A stretch of DNA of 64,000 bases from Coenobita brevimanus (GCA_032717465.1 JAVRFU010000131.1:248001-312000), one strand, 5' to 3'; positions 22,204-33,763 are shown, counted from the stretch's first letter. Notes: generated by a model not told the origin, from the sequence alone. Numbers and translations are program-made.

Positions 22204-23384
22204 CTATCTATCTATCTATTGCCAGACGCCTCAATCCCGTTTGGGGTGGCCACAAACAAATAGCCTCCACATCACCTTGTCCCCCGCCATTTCACTGCCC
22301 TGCTCCCAACTCACACCCCCCTCTCTTATATACCTCTCCACCCCATCCCTCCATCTCATCCTCAGCCTCCCCCTCCCTCTTCCTCCCTCCACCTCACTCA
22401 CATACACTCTCTTCGTCAGTCTTTCACCCTCCATCCTCTCCACATGGCCAAACCACCTCAATGTGTTCCTCATAACGCTTCCTATCACATCCACATCAAC
22501 ACCACAACGCTCCTTTATATCCTCATTCGTCAGCCTGTCTCTCCTTGTGACTCCACAGGGTCCTCTTAAATAACTCATTTCCACTGCTCTCACTCTTGAC
22601 TTGTGTCCTTCCAACAACGTCCAAGCTTCACTTCCATACGTTGGAGTTGGTATCACAATACTGTCATGTAGTAACTTTTTCACTTCCATGCTCACTTCCC
22701 TGTTTCTTATCACTGCTTTCAAGGAACCAGCAACCTTTCTTCCCTGCTGTACCTTTTCAAACACTTCATCCTCCAAACCTCCATCCTTACTCATCACACT
22801 ACCCAAGTACTTAAACGTACTCACATTTTCCAATTCCTCACCATCCAACCTCGCTGTACATTCACTGACTTCACCTCTCTCAAAGACTATCACTTTACTC
22901 TTCCCTACATTCACCTTTAGATTCCGTTTCTTACACACTCTCCCAAACTCATCCACCAAGCCTTGCAGCTCCCCTTCGTCTTCACTCAACAACACAGTAT
23001 CATCTGCAAACAACAGTACAGGGAGTTTCCAAACTCTATCCTCTCTCACCAGGGGCACTCCAACATCCACTACCTTACCTTGTACCTCTTTTATTTCCCC
23101 ATCCATGTACAGATTGAACAACCATGGAGACATGACACATCCCTGTTTCAACCCAACCTTCAAAGAGAAAAATTCACTTAGTTCACCATCAACACGCACT
23201 GCAGCCTTAGCACCATCATACATACTCTTCACAGCATTCAACAACTTCCAATCTACTCCATATATTCTTAATACTTTCCACAATCCTTGTCTATCCACCC
23301 TGTCATATGCTTTCTCCAAATCCATGAAAGCCGCATACAACTTCTTTCCTTTCTCTAGAAACTTTTCCACTAAAGATCTAAGAA
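22204..23384 (-). mobile_element. LINE-A copy with 8-bp target duplication
   Basis: Minus-strand copy, 5'-truncated just before the palm, with an intact 379-codon frame (23370-22231). The frame contains FMDLEKAYDRVD, LLFADDTVLL, FKYLGSVMSKDGG and the full C-terminus through FVCGHPKRD. The tail is (ATCT)n on the plus strand. The flanks repeat TGAGTCAT at 22196-22203 and 23385-23392. The 3' end reads GGGATTGAGGCGTCTGGC, the second LINE-A subfamily. The unbroken frame suggests a young insertion. Confidence 0.9.
22231..23370 (-). pseudogene. LINE-A RT C-terminal two thirds, open frame
   Basis: Truncated protein starting at EKFLEKGKKLYAAFMDLEK. It carries catalytic Asp16 of FMDLEK and the FADD box at residues 121-124, then the thumb and the complete C-terminal domain with LRWFGHVERMEGERLTKR and RGRGRLRMRWRDGVERY. 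It lacks the endonuclease and the RT fingers and so cannot work alone. Confidence 0.88.
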
Positions 23385-23394
23385 TGAGTCATGG

Positions 23395-23650
23395 CACCAT
23401 TAAATTTAATGAGTCTTTTCTGTCCAACTCTAATGAAAGAATTAACAGATACTTCCAGTCCTTCATGAATGCAACAGGTCAACTCTGGAACTGTCTTCCT
23501 TTTCCTGTATTTCCCACCAGTCTTTTCAGCACACTGTGTCTTGGTATCTCTAAAATCTAAATGAACAGATTTTGAATTAATCACTTCTTATTTTTTCCTG
23601 AAGGGAACAATTTTATAGGCTTTCAGCCTCTGCTTCCTTCTTCCCTGGCT
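23395..23650 (+). mobile_element. Jockey-like LINE C-terminal fragment
   Basis: The plus strand reads RINRYFQSFMNATGQLWNCL then PFPVFPTSLF, resembling the terminal RLWNSLPxxVFP motif of Jockey-type and related LINE proteins. A similar fragment lies at 44060-44365. Short and diverged. Confidence 0.45.
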
Positions 23651-23754
23651 AAACAAACAGAAGAAAAAAATAAAGAGAGGAAATGGAGGATAGACAACTT
23701 ATTATTTTTTTTTTTTCATGGCACCTTCAGAGTTCCACCACAGAGCAGCGTTGT

Positions 23755-23900
23755 TTCAATATGTTTATACAGGCTCCAACATGCTTAATGTGTTGGCCTT
23801 TGTCACTTTATGGTTCTCCATCCTGCTTGATTTCTAACAGCCTCTGTTCAGTCCCTTATCCCTGGGGTCACAATGTATGACTTCATCCCCCCGTTTCTTT
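23755..23900 (-). mobile_element. Degenerate LINE-B 3' end
   Basis: Plus-strand GGCTCCAACATGCTTAATG, then TCAGTCCCTTATCCCTGGGG, matches the LINE-B 3' terminus at 25125-25240 with indels. A pyrimidine and T-run follows. Confidence 0.6.
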
Positions 23901-23959
23901 TCTCTCTCTCTCTCTTTTTTTTTTTTTTTTTCATCTCACAACTCTACACTGTGTGGTAA

Positions 23960-24310
23960 TGTATGTGTTCAATATCTCTCTATCTGTTTATGTATTTATC
24001 TAAATGTACCTATATGTGCATGTAAATATGGTTGTATATGAATACATATGTATAAATGTGGCTCTGTGTATGTGAATTTCAATGTGACTATGCATATCAA
24101 AACATGACTATATGTATGTGTACATAAATGTGCCTGTATCTGTATGTATAGGTAAATGTGCCTATATGTGTATAAGTATGGTACGTAAATTTGGCTGTAT
24201 GTGTACGTGTATGCAAATGTGCACGTATATGGACCTGTATGTGCATGTGTACATGCATATGCCTGCATGTGTATGTGTATGTAAATGTGCATGCATATAC
24301 GAGGTCTATT
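23960..24310. repeat. Degenerate minisatellite (AAATGTGCCTRTATGTGTRT units)
   Basis: About ten imperfect 24-34 bp units of the form AAATGTGCCTATATGTG plus TGTATGTG extensions. Frames across it encode repetitive YTHIQ-like strings on either strand and are not genes. Confidence 0.75.
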
Positions 24311-24425
24311 CAGAGGGTATCTAACCTTAGACATGACGAGCTTAGAGCAAATCCTGTATAATACAGTTAGGTAAATTAGATAGGTAAATACACACACACA
24401 CAAAATCATCAAGGTGGCTGCTTAC

Positions 24426-24536
24426 TTGATAGTGGAAGCAGTTGACTGAGAAGTGGATGACCGTCAAAACAGGTATTTTCAACAACGGAGATTCCATGAC
24501 CATGCAGCTTCCATAAGGCAGATTCAATGTCAGAAC
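24426..24536 (-). CDS. Candidate host exon, unidentified
   Basis: This 111-nt minus-strand block lies between an acceptor (atatattcttcag) and a donor (gtaagc). Two frames are open. The one entered after two bases reads SDIESALWKLHGHGISVVEN then TCFDGHPLLSQLLPLS, which looks like globular protein. I do not recognise it. The unbroken frame, both splice sites and the absence of repeat similarity support a real exon. It could belong to the cyclase gene or to another gene. Confidence 0.4.
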
Positions 24537-24944
24537 CTGAAGAATATATTATAAATTAACACTTTTCATCCAAGACCCTTGATTAATTCACTGACCCTCA
24601 GGTGATAACTATCTTTAGTTAGTATCATGTGATTTTATTCAACCCAAGCAAGGCCTCGTATGTTGGGAGTCGGGACTTATAATCGCACCTCCAGTTTGAA
24701 ATGCCTATTCTAAGCTGAGAATAAAATGGTTAGAAGATGTTAAGAATAAAATTAAAAAGACACTGGCAGGAATAAACTGAGCGAGATAAAGTGAACAGAA
24801 ACATGTGATGGTAACACGATTAAAATCACCTTTGGGTAATCAGTCCGATCACCTGGCACTATCGTGCATAAATTAAGTCTATCATGCTGATAGGGGAAAA
24901 AAAAAATTCCTGTAAGCTGAATATAACTGCTCTTTTTACAAGGA

Positions 24945-25100
24945 ATAATGCTGCAGAGGGATGCCTTCATATGGTGTGGAACATGTATAGTTGGACAGCT
25001 CCCCTCCTGGGTCTACAAACACCCCTAATCCCCTCCCTATCCACCAAAGTGATGGTAAAATACACAAGCAATTTCAATCTTCAGTCCACCAGGTTCACAC
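24945..25100 (+). repeat. SINE-like repeat, family with CCAGGTTCA end
   Basis: It contains GGATGCCTTCATATGGTG, CCCCTAATCCCCTCCCTATC and CTTCAGTCCACCAGGTTCA. The same order of blocks occurs at 58098-58315, and partially at 17460-17640 and 18020-18125. I see no A or B box. Confidence 0.55.
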
Positions 25101-25475
25101 ACATACACACGTTTTCGTTTTTAAAGGCTCCAACATGCTTGCATGTGTCGGCCTTGGTCACCTAATGGCGGCTCTCCACGCTGTACGATCCATTGCAGCC
25201 TCCCTGTTCAGTCCCTTAACCCTAAGGTCACACTTAATGACCTCGTCCCATGTCTTTCTCGGTCTACCCCTCATAACCCCACCCCCAATATTAACACTTC
25301 TCACACCTTCCTCACCCAATTATCATCCCCCATCCTCTTCACATGTCCAAACCATCTCAGTCTACCTCTCCTCATCACAACACCAATACACTCCAGTCCC
25401 ATCCTACCTCTCAACTCTTCCATTGTAAACCAAGCCCCTCCAGGCCTTGGAGGCAGGGACGCATTGCACATCCAC

Positions 25476-26354
25476 CTAATCATTGTCATTTCTGTACGTC
25501 TGAGCCTGCGAATATCTTCCTCCTTCACTGCCATACAGCATTACACTCCTAACACATGCTGCATACAAAGACCCCTTAGCACATAGGGAGAGCCCTCTCA
25601 ATGTCAGGAGAGGCAAGAGCTCCCTGAACTTCTTCCAACCACTTCTCACCCTAGCCACAGAGCTACCTCCAGCCCCACCTCCAGCACACAACATGTCTCC
25701 CAAATAACAAAACTCTTCCACACACTCAAGAGATTCACCAGCAAGTTCAATCCTTTCACGTCTGACAATCTCCACCTGCTCACCCCGGCACGCCGTACAA
25801 ATAAAATCAGCATTATCTCGTAGTCTACCTCTGATACCACTACATCTCTTATGCACCCATTTATCACACACACTGCACAAGATGGAATTGCTTCCCACGC
25901 CCTTGTGGCAAACTGCACATGGCCACTCTCCCTCGTCTTTGACAGTACCGCCACCAACCCTAGATATCATCACTTTTGTTTTATCTGCATTTACCCTTAA
26001 ACCCTTTTGCCCCATACCATCTCTCCACTTCCTAAACCTTTCCTCCGCCTCCCTTTCATTCTCTGCAATCAAAACCAAATCATCAGCATACAACAACTCC
26101 CACGGGAGTCCGTTTCTAAAGTCACGTGAAATGGCTTCAAGTACCATGATAAACAACATGGGACTCAAGACTGACCCCTGATGCACACCAACATTCACAG
26201 AAAACTCATCACTCAAATCTCCATTCACTCTCACCTGGGTGTGAGCACCCACATACATGGCCATAACCACCCTAACCAGCCACTCCTCCAAGCCAAGCTT
26301 TCTCATTGCCCACTTCACCACCTCTGTAGGGACTCTGTCAAAGGCCTTTTCCAA
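25476..26354 (-). pseudogene. LINE-B RT palm with an inserted C4HC3 PHD-type zinc finger
   Basis: A 292-codon frame. The palm has MEKAFDRVPTEVVKWAM, VHQGSVLSPMLF and LLYADDLVLIAE (catalytic Asp91-Asp92), then VNADKTKVMIS. Between KVMIS and the FCYLGDM box (residue 215) lies a zinc finger with Cys146, Cys149, Cys160, Cys163, His168, Cys171, Cys186 and Cys189. This is the C4HC3 spacing of PHD fingers and includes the WVHKRCSG signature. In LINE-A only about 25 residues separate the same two boxes. The frame ends just after VMLYGSE because of a short deletion; the C-terminus continues in another frame from 25534. Confidence 0.85.
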
Positions 26355-26564
26355 ATCAACAAAAACAAAATAAAGATCCCTTCTCCTACCAATACATTTT
26401 TCCTGAAGCTGTCAAACAATGAATATGGCATCAGTGGTCCCCCTACCTGGCATAAACCCAAACTGCATCTCATCAATATTCACTCTTTCTCTAATCATAC
26501 CTTCTAAAACTCTCTCCATTACCTTCATTATCTGATCTAAAAGCTTTATACCTCTGTAATTTCC

Positions 26565-26858
26565 TCATTCCAGGGCATCACCCTTCCCTTTATACACATT
26601 TACAATTACACTCTTCAGCCAATCATCTGGGACAACACACTCATAAATAATCCTATTTATCAGGTCAGTGACTAAACTCACCCCTGTATCGCCTGAGGCC
26701 TTCAACATTTCGGCAGTCAACCCTGACACACCTGCTGCCTTCCCCACCTTCATCCTGCCTATTGCCTCACTCACAGTAGCAGCATCAATCAAAGGGCAAG
26801 GGCCAGACACTGGATCTGCTGGCTCCAAACCCTCTCTGTCCCAGTCAAACTCCTTCAT
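26565..26858 (-). pseudogene. LINE-B RT N-terminal region
   Basis: It contains RMKVGKAAGVSGLTAEMLKA then CVVPDDWLKSVIVNVYKGKG, the LINE RT entry motif. Stops and shifts separate it from the palm at 26354. Confidence 0.78.
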
Positions 26859-27052
26859 TCAACAACCGGTTATAATGCTCTCTCCATGCATCTTTAATAT
26901 CCTCACTGTTCAGCAGTACCCTTACTTCATCATTCTTCACACACTGCTCACCTATAATATCCCGATTATCCCTCTTCACCTGACCTGCCACCCTAAATAT
27001 CATATTTTTCCTTTCCCCATGATTTAGGTTATCAATTAAAAGTCTCTGTGAC

Positions 27053-27697
27053 TCAGACTTTGCCCTGTACCTGGTATACCTCTCTTCTAGCCCTATGCTT
27101 GGCAGCCAAAAATTCCTCTTTGCTACCAACCTTCTTCCATTCCCGGAAAAGCCTTCTTTTCTCCTTAACTGAAGCTTCTACACCCTCGTCCCACCACCAA
27201 GTTACTTTATGTCTTGGTGGTCCTCTTGCCCAACCGCATGTTACATCAGTAACTCTCAAGAGATTGTTCTTGAGGGCTCTGTACTGTTCATTAATGCCTC
27301 TGTCTACAGCTCCCTGTTCAGCCACCACTCTCCTCAACTTGCTATAGAAGGCATCCCTTACTACTTGGTTTTTCAGCTTCCATATTTTCCTCCTAGGTAC
27401 ATAAGTCCCCTTTTTCATCAATCGTTCCTTAAGCACCATATCACAAATCAGTAGTTTGTGCTGCTGCACACACTCCTCACTTCCTATAACTTTAACATCC
27501 CTCACTAACCTCCTATCGGCCCTCCTAACCAGAAAATAATCTATCTGACTGCTATTTCCCCCAGACTCATACGTAATTAACCTACTGTCTCTTTTCCTAA
27601 AATACGTGTCGCACACAATCATGTCCGTTGCCTCCCCAAACTCGAGCATCCTTTCCCCTTCTGCATTCCTTATACCATATGCACATCCCTCTTGCAC
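27053..27697 (-). pseudogene. LINE-B endonuclease C-terminal half and linker
   Basis: The 215-codon stretch begins QEGCAYGIRNAEGERMLEFG and contains TDMIVCDTYFRKRDSRLITY then SQIDYFLVR, with the endonuclease Asp region, and a WWWDEGVEASVKEKRR linker. It continues directly from GGDLNGHVGEAAQ at 31590 once the hAT element is removed. The SDH-type end is degenerate here (VQQHKLLICDM). Confidence 0.82.
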
Positions 27698-27716
27698 TCC
27701 TTCATAACCTTGTGCT

Positions 27717-30700
27717 CAGTGGCGGCGCCAAGGGGGGGCTTGCAATAATGAGCCAAACCCCCCCATCAGCCCCCCCAATATTGCCAGATTCCAAAGGCGA
27801 ATTTAGGCAGGACGTCCCTTATTTGAACTTTCAATTTTGTATTACTATTTACAAATAATACACAAAAGTTGACGAAACGAAGTGTTATAAGTTTAGGAAA
27901 AGATTCAAGACAATAGATTAAATCGTGATTATTATTTTTAGCTGTTAGCATTTAGCAGATTCTGAATTATAGTAATTTCACGGAAATTACGGAAAATTTA
28001 TCAGTTGACTCAACTTCTAAGGAAAACTTCCAGCCTAGTTCTAATACTAAGGGTAACTTATGTTATAATATATTCTGTGAAATTCTTGTAATTCAGATGG
28101 TTAGTTTACATATCCTATAATGAAAATGATAAGTGAAAGTAAAATACAGCATTATTTTATTAAACTACATTAGCCATTCTTTTAGTGTATTACGACTGTA
28201 CGATTATTATCTCGTCTTCAGAAATATAATTGAATGTCGATTATGTCATAATTCGAGGCAGGAAGTTAATAAATTTGAATATATTTGATTAAAATGAAGT
28301 AAAGGATTCACACTGCTATAGGGCCTACATGGTCCTAGGCTCCTAGCCTAGCCCAGCATTCACGAATCGAGTGCACGATGAGCCATTCCTGTTCGATTCC
28401 CGTCAGCTACCAGACCAGTCTACCACGCGACGCGGTTGTGTGTAGATCTCCGAGTCTGTTGGCTGTTAATTGCTTAGTGCAGTAGACACTGAATTACTGA
28501 GCAGCTGAGCTTATTAGTTGTGGTTTTCGTCTTGCACTGATTTACAGGTATGGTGTAAGTTGATTTTTTCTACTTACAAATGTATATAGGCTACTATAAG
28601 ATTATAAGAAGCTGTGGAAGGAAGAATAAAATAGTGTGAAAATATCTGGTCTGTTGTAATGCTAATATGCAGTTTTATGCTTCTGTGATCTGTGTGCTTG
28701 TTTATGCTGTTTTCCCTGTTTATGAAAGTAACTGATGGTGGTTTATCATATTTGATCACATAGGCCGGGTTGATCATGGAACGCTACCTGTTACCCAAGA
28801 TTCCCAAGAAGAGGCCGTGAGATGATGATCCTCCTACAGACACACCTGCTGTTAATGAGGACCTGGACAGTGGTGATCGTGATTGTGAGTCTGCAGCCTT
28901 ACTAGGTGAGGCTAGTGCAGAACCCCAGCCACAAGAGGGCACTTCTCACACCCATGGTGAGAAACTACTACCTGGACCCAAGGACCTGAGCCAGCTTCCA
29001 GATAGTGGTCCCACCTGTCCAGACTTGAAGAGATACCCAGCCACAGAATACAGTGGCCAGTCAAGGTCATTCAACAAGAACTGGCGTGATCATCATTCGT
29101 GGCTGGAGTACTCCACGACCCTAGATGCTGCATTCTGCTTTGCATGTCGTCATTTCGGTCATGTACACTTAAGCAAATGTGAGAAGTCCTTCACCCATGA
29201 CGGCTTTCGGAACTGGAAGAAGGCAACCTCATCTCTGAAGTCTCATGTTAATTCAGCAGGACACAAGTTTTCTATGCAAGCTTGGACAGAGTTTAAGATG
29301 CAGAAAGCAACAGGTTCTAGGATCCTACATGCTTTTACTACCAACCATGAAAAAACTGTAAAGGAAAACAGACATTACATTAGAGCAGTAATAGACGTAC
29401 TGCTCTACACAGCCTGCCAAAATGTTGCCCAAAGAGGTCACAAGGAAGACACTGATTCTGGCAACAAAGGTAACTTCCTGGAACTGCTGGACCTGATTTC
29501 CAGGTATGATGACATTGTCAAAAAGAAACTGAGTGGTGGTCCTGGCAATGCTAAATATACGCACCACGATATCCAAAATGAACTGCTCGCCATCATAGCT
29601 TCAATAATCAGAGAGGACATCAGCAACGAGGTCCTAAGAGCAGAGCATTTTGCCCTAATGGTGGATGAGACCAAGGATGTCAGCAAACAAGAACAGCTGT
29701 CCATTGTGGTGAGGTATCTCCACAAACAGAGCCTTCATGAGGTGTTCCTTGACTTCACAGCAGCCGAGGGTCTGGATGCAGACTCATTGCTCAACAAGAT
29801 CTTGGAGACCCTGGCCAAATGTGGTACTGACCACAACGCCTGCATTGGCCAGTGCTACGATGGAGCTGCAGTCATGTCAGGGCACATCAGTGGTATACAG
29901 GAGAGGTTTAGGAGAAAGGTACCACAGGCTGTGTATGTCCACTGTTATGCTCACAGGCTCAACCTTGTGCTCGTTGATTGTGTACACAATATCCAGGCTG
30001 CAGCAGAGTTTTTTGTGGCTATACAGAGCTTGTACAAGTTCTTCTCTACGTCAGTAGTACATGAAGAATTTATAAAGGTGCAAAAAGAATTAAATCCCAC
30101 AAGGCAGCACATAGAGTTGAAGCAACTGTCTGACACAAGATGGACCTCCCAACATGCTGCTTGTCTGGCAGTGAAAAGAACCCTACCTGCCATAGTGACA
30201 ACCTTGAAACGTCTCATGGAGGGAGACAATGCACACAGAGCCACTGAGGCAAAGGGCCTGTGCATCCTGCTAGATCAGCAATTTGTGACAATTCTGATGG
30301 CCATGGAAAAAGTGTTACTGATGACCAAACAACTGTCAAACCACCTCCAGTCACATGACCTTCAGCTGGCCTCTGCAGAGGACTTGATGCAGTCTGTCAT
30401 GTCTGGACTGACAGAAATGAGGACTGAAGCTGCCTGGAAGGAGTTAGAGGAGGCTGCTGAGGATTTGTGCAAGGTAGTTGGGATACGCACTGAGACTGAG
30501 CGTCCAGGTAGACAACGATCTGCTCCCAGACACCTGGATGAATTCATCATAACATCCAGTACAGGTCAGAGGGATGGAGCTATACCAGATGCCAGGAGAA
30601 GGACCTTCTATGCCATCATAGATAGAATGCTCAATGAGCTGAGCAGGCGATTTTCATCTGATGCCTGTAATGTTCTGATGGGTGCTGCTGCCTTGAATCC

Positions 30701-31576
30701 TAAGCACATTACATTTCTGGACAAAAAGCGCTGTCAGGAATGGCAGCCAGTTATGGAGTGGCAGAGGGTGATCTTGCAGTGGAGGTCCACCAATTGACAA
30801 GACTAATAGCTAGGAAGAGAGACAATGGCCTGGAAGTGTCCACACCACTTGAGCTCGCAGCCATGCTGGAGTCAAACAAGGACGCCTTTATAGATCTGTA
30901 TAAACTTGTATGCATTGCAGTGACCCTCCCTGTCACCTCAGCTGCCTGTGAGAGGAGCTTCTCATGTCTGAAACTCCTCAAGACATACTTGAGGAACAGC
31001 AGTGGCAACAACCGCACCAGCAACCTTGCTGTAATATCAATTAATTCTAGGAGGGCCAAACAGCTGAACATTGATGCCATTATAGACACATTTGCTGCCA
31101 ATCACCAGAACAGGCGCATAGTTTTAAAGTAACGTGACAGTCGTTACACCTTGATTTAAAAATTCTTCTGATTCTTCAGATTGTATTAACTTCATAACAT
31201 AGAATTTTTTTCTGTCATGTTAACTGCTTGCTTACACATGATGTCTAAATTAATTGAGTTAAACTTCAATCTTATGGAATAAACTGGAAATAATAAATGT
31301 TATTATGTTGCATATACATTAATCTGAATTTCCTTGCTAGTTTTATGTATTTCATTTGGCAGAATTTTTGATGAGATAAGAAATGTTGTACATTAACACC
31401 GCAGTTTCAAAGAGTACAGGTGTCTAAAATGAACCTCAGTACATTCGGATATTATGAATATGTACATATCAATTTTCCATCAACACTTCAGTTTGATGAC
31501 ATTTTGTGAAGCCCCCCCACATTTTACCCCAGCCCCTCCTCAGCCCCCCAATGAAAATTTCCTGGCGCCGCCACTG
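27717..31576 (+). mobile_element. hAT DNA transposon inserted in LINE-B
   Basis: The ends are perfect 14-bp inverted repeats CAGTGGCGGCGCCA (27717-27730; complement at 31563-31576), and the insertion is flanked by the 8-bp direct repeat CTTGTGCT (27709-27716 and 31577-31584). CAGNG termini and 8-bp duplications are hAT features. G- and C-run subterminal sequences are present at both ends. The host LINE-B reading frame resumes on the other side. The element carries one transposase. Confidence 0.95.
28776..31132 (+). pseudogene. hAT transposase of the ZMYM/DUF4371 type, two disruptions
   Basis: ATG 28776 opens MERYLLPKIPKKRP and hits an in-frame TGA at 28818, where CGA to TGA is the likely change. 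The same frame then runs to 30797. A frameshift near 30735 moves the end of the protein into another frame, read to 31132. Domains in order are a TTF-type zinc finger (AAFCFACRHFG to HVNSAGHK), DUF4371, then the RNase H fold with Asp297 (LMVDETKD) and Asp362 (CYDGAAVM), a YVHCYAHRLNLVL box, and the hATC dimerisation end (SAACERSFSCLKLLKTYLR). The stop and the frameshift make this copy inactive. An acceptor-like AG at about 28762 suggests a 5' UTR intron. Confidence 0.92.
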
Positions 31577-31584
31577 CTTGTGCT

Positions 31585-31912
31585 GCTTCACCTACATGAC
31601 CATTAAGGTCCCCTCCCACAACCACTATCTCATCATCCTGCATACCACCCACTACATGCATTAAATCATCCCAAAATCTATCTTTCTCTGCTTCATCCAA
31701 TCCTGGCTGTGAAGCATATGCCGATATAATCACAGCTATCCTTCTACCGAACAGAATTTTCACTACCAATATCCTATCGCTTGCTCTCATAATTCATTAA
31801 CATATTCCACCCATTTCTCCGCAACCATCACACCAACACCTCCATATCCATCTGTCCCCCCTTGCCAAAACAACTTATAGCAACAGTCCTTCCCAACAAT
31901 CTCTCTGGCTAA
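31585..31912 (-). mobile_element. LINE-B 5' part (endonuclease N-terminal half)
   Basis: Minus strand: GGTDGYGGVGVMVAEKWVEY, then RASDRILVVKILFGRRIAVI and DDEIVVVGGDLNGHVGEAAQ, that is, the first strands of the AP-like endonuclease up to the GDxN motif. The copy is 5'-truncated at about 31912, next to an A run and a SINE-like tail. A stop separates 31790 from the upstream segment. Confidence 0.85.
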
Positions 31913-32050
31913 TAAAAAAAAAAAAAAAAAAACTGGACCACCAAATTCATGTCCAGATGGGCCTAGAGCCAAAACATAACAATGCAGACACATTCAGACA
32001 CTTACTAGAGAATGAAGGCAGAAGGTGCAGTTTTGTTCCACTTTTTATTC

Positions 32051-32104
32051 TCACTTCCTCTTCTCCTCTATGACAAAGTCCATGAATGACAGTCCAAACA
32101 GCTC
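32051..32104 (-). CDS. Candidate terminal exon of a host gene, unidentified
   Basis: On the minus strand an acceptor (aaatgattttttcag) is followed by 17 codons, ELFGLSFMDFVIEEKRK, and a TGA stop at 32051-32053. An AATAAA signal (32044-32049) sits two bases past the stop. This is the layout of a last exon with a very short or overlapping 3' end. I cannot name the protein. Confidence 0.4.
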   Translation of the reverse strand, partial: ELFGLSFMDFVIEEKRK

Positions 32105-33763
32105 CTGAAAAAATCATTTCAGTTTTAGAACCTTGATTAAGCTGAATAAAAATATCTGATGGCAGCAAGAACATCATCATCTAGAGATAATGAGTTGAAG
32201 TCCAGATGACTCACACCATAGGAAAAGCTTCCTTAATTGCTTTTCTTTTTTTTTTTTTCTGGAAGACAGCAGGAGGTGAAAGAAGAGGGACTGGGTGGGG
32301 TTAAACTGGGGAGGAGATGAGGTGAGAGGAGGTGTAATGGGAGTGGAGGGAAAAGGTGCAGTCAGACTGGGGAGGGAGATGTCACAATATAAAGAGATTT
32401 CACAAAATAAAAAGATGCCACAATGAATTGAGATGTTACAAAAATGAGAAGGGTCACACAAAGGTTTACGAGACTCCCTATCATCTTCTTACCATTATAT
32501 TTCTCTGTCATGTGATTTGATGCATGTGATTTGATAACCACATTAACTGAGTTATCGGGTAAAAATACAATTCATTATCTGATAACTTATTCTGGACTTA
32601 TAAATACACAGTACAGCAATGCTGTCTTTATAAATGTCACACATATCCTGTCTTTTCAGTGTCAGAGTTTATAATGTTCAGTAACTCTGACTTCATCATC
32701 CAAGGATACTTTCCATCATAATACTGTATTGTAAGCAATATGCAGAAACCATAACATAGCTGGTTCTCAAATACATCAATTATAAGTTACTATGTACAGA
32801 AGTAGAGAAGCAAGCCTTACATTCAGTATTAACACATTCCTGCACCCGGCCTGAGGTGATTCTAATCCTCCATCTCGCACCAGTGTTTTACTAATGAGCG
32901 TACCTCACTTTTTTTTTTTTTTTTTTTAACAGATAATGGATGTAAAAATTACTGGTGGAATAAGTCACGACGCTGGGAATTTTAACCTTACTGCCCCACC
33001 CTGCATACATTTTTTTCTTTTTTAACACCTTTCTAAAGCTCTGATTTTAAGCTGAATGCAAAGCAAGGAAAACTCACTTCTCTGGGAAGAAAGTATGGAT
33101 GAGGAAAAAGAAACCTAAAGTAAATGAAGATAAACATAACTGTAAAGACACAGAATGCAGAGAAAAAAAATTACCATGCCATCCTGATCTTCTTTTGAAA
33201 GGAATCCAGACATGGAGGTGATATGTGAAAGGGGAAGGAGTGGAAACGGATTGTTCCAGTCAATCAAATGTGCTGGTCATGGAAGTGTGGGAATTTGTAC
33301 GGAAAGGGGAAGGGGCTTGGAAATATCTTATTCAGCACAGTATTATTCTTTGTAATAAAACAAAAAGTACTGACTGCCTAATAACCTTTGTACAGTTCTC
33401 CTAGGCAGTGGAGGGGTGGCAAGCTTTGCAAATTTGTGGAGGATAAATCTTACTGAGGGGCTGGGTTGATGGGCAGTAAACACAGCAGGGAACAATGCCA
33501 GACAAAATCTTGGCTGCTGGCTTTATACTACCATTCTAAAACTGCTTTTGAGCAATTTTTCAAACTAATGTTTTTTGGGTGTGATATCACTGTTGCAAAA
33601 GTGGGGGTGAAAAAGTAAGATGCAGAGATGACATCATAGGTACAGGGAAGTGTATAACAATGCTTTTATCATTGTGAAAGTCTTGACCCTTCATCTGCTC
33701 ATCCATAATAATTTCTTGAACATTCTGAAATTTATGACTGATAAATATATTGTTCTCTAAAGA
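32105..33763. other. No confident gene; possible intronic DNA
   Basis: Low-complexity T and A runs and single-copy-looking DNA. One weak candidate exon on the minus strand near 33170-33220 (MSGFLSKEDQDGM before gtaatt) lacks a clear acceptor. Confidence 0.35.

Larger units (their letters stand above)
25103..27716 (-). mobile_element. LINE-B with PHD finger in RT, 3' part (split by hAT)
   Basis: Minus-strand LINE running from the endonuclease (27716) to a GAAAACG-type 3' tail (25103). Segments: endonuclease C-terminal half and linker (27697-27053), linker (27129-26845), RT start (26858-26565) and RT palm with zinc finger (26354-25476). The C-terminal domain (25534-25301) reads KEEDIRRLRRTEMTMIRWMC then LRWFGHVKRMGDDNWVRKV. 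Frame breaks separate the segments. Its endonuclease resumes at 31585 on the far side of the hAT insertion. Confidence 0.88.

Noticed and set aside
22601..23560. Long plus-strand open frame (319 codons)
   Set aside because: Antisense of the LINE-A RT at 22231-23370; Ser/Thr/Pro-rich and without motifs.
23996..24412. His/Tyr-rich 138-codon minus-strand frame
   Set aside because: A product of the degenerate minisatellite.
33165..33225. Minus-strand start exon (MSGFLSKEDQDGM)
   Set aside because: Good donor but no convincing acceptor or upstream context; too short to support.
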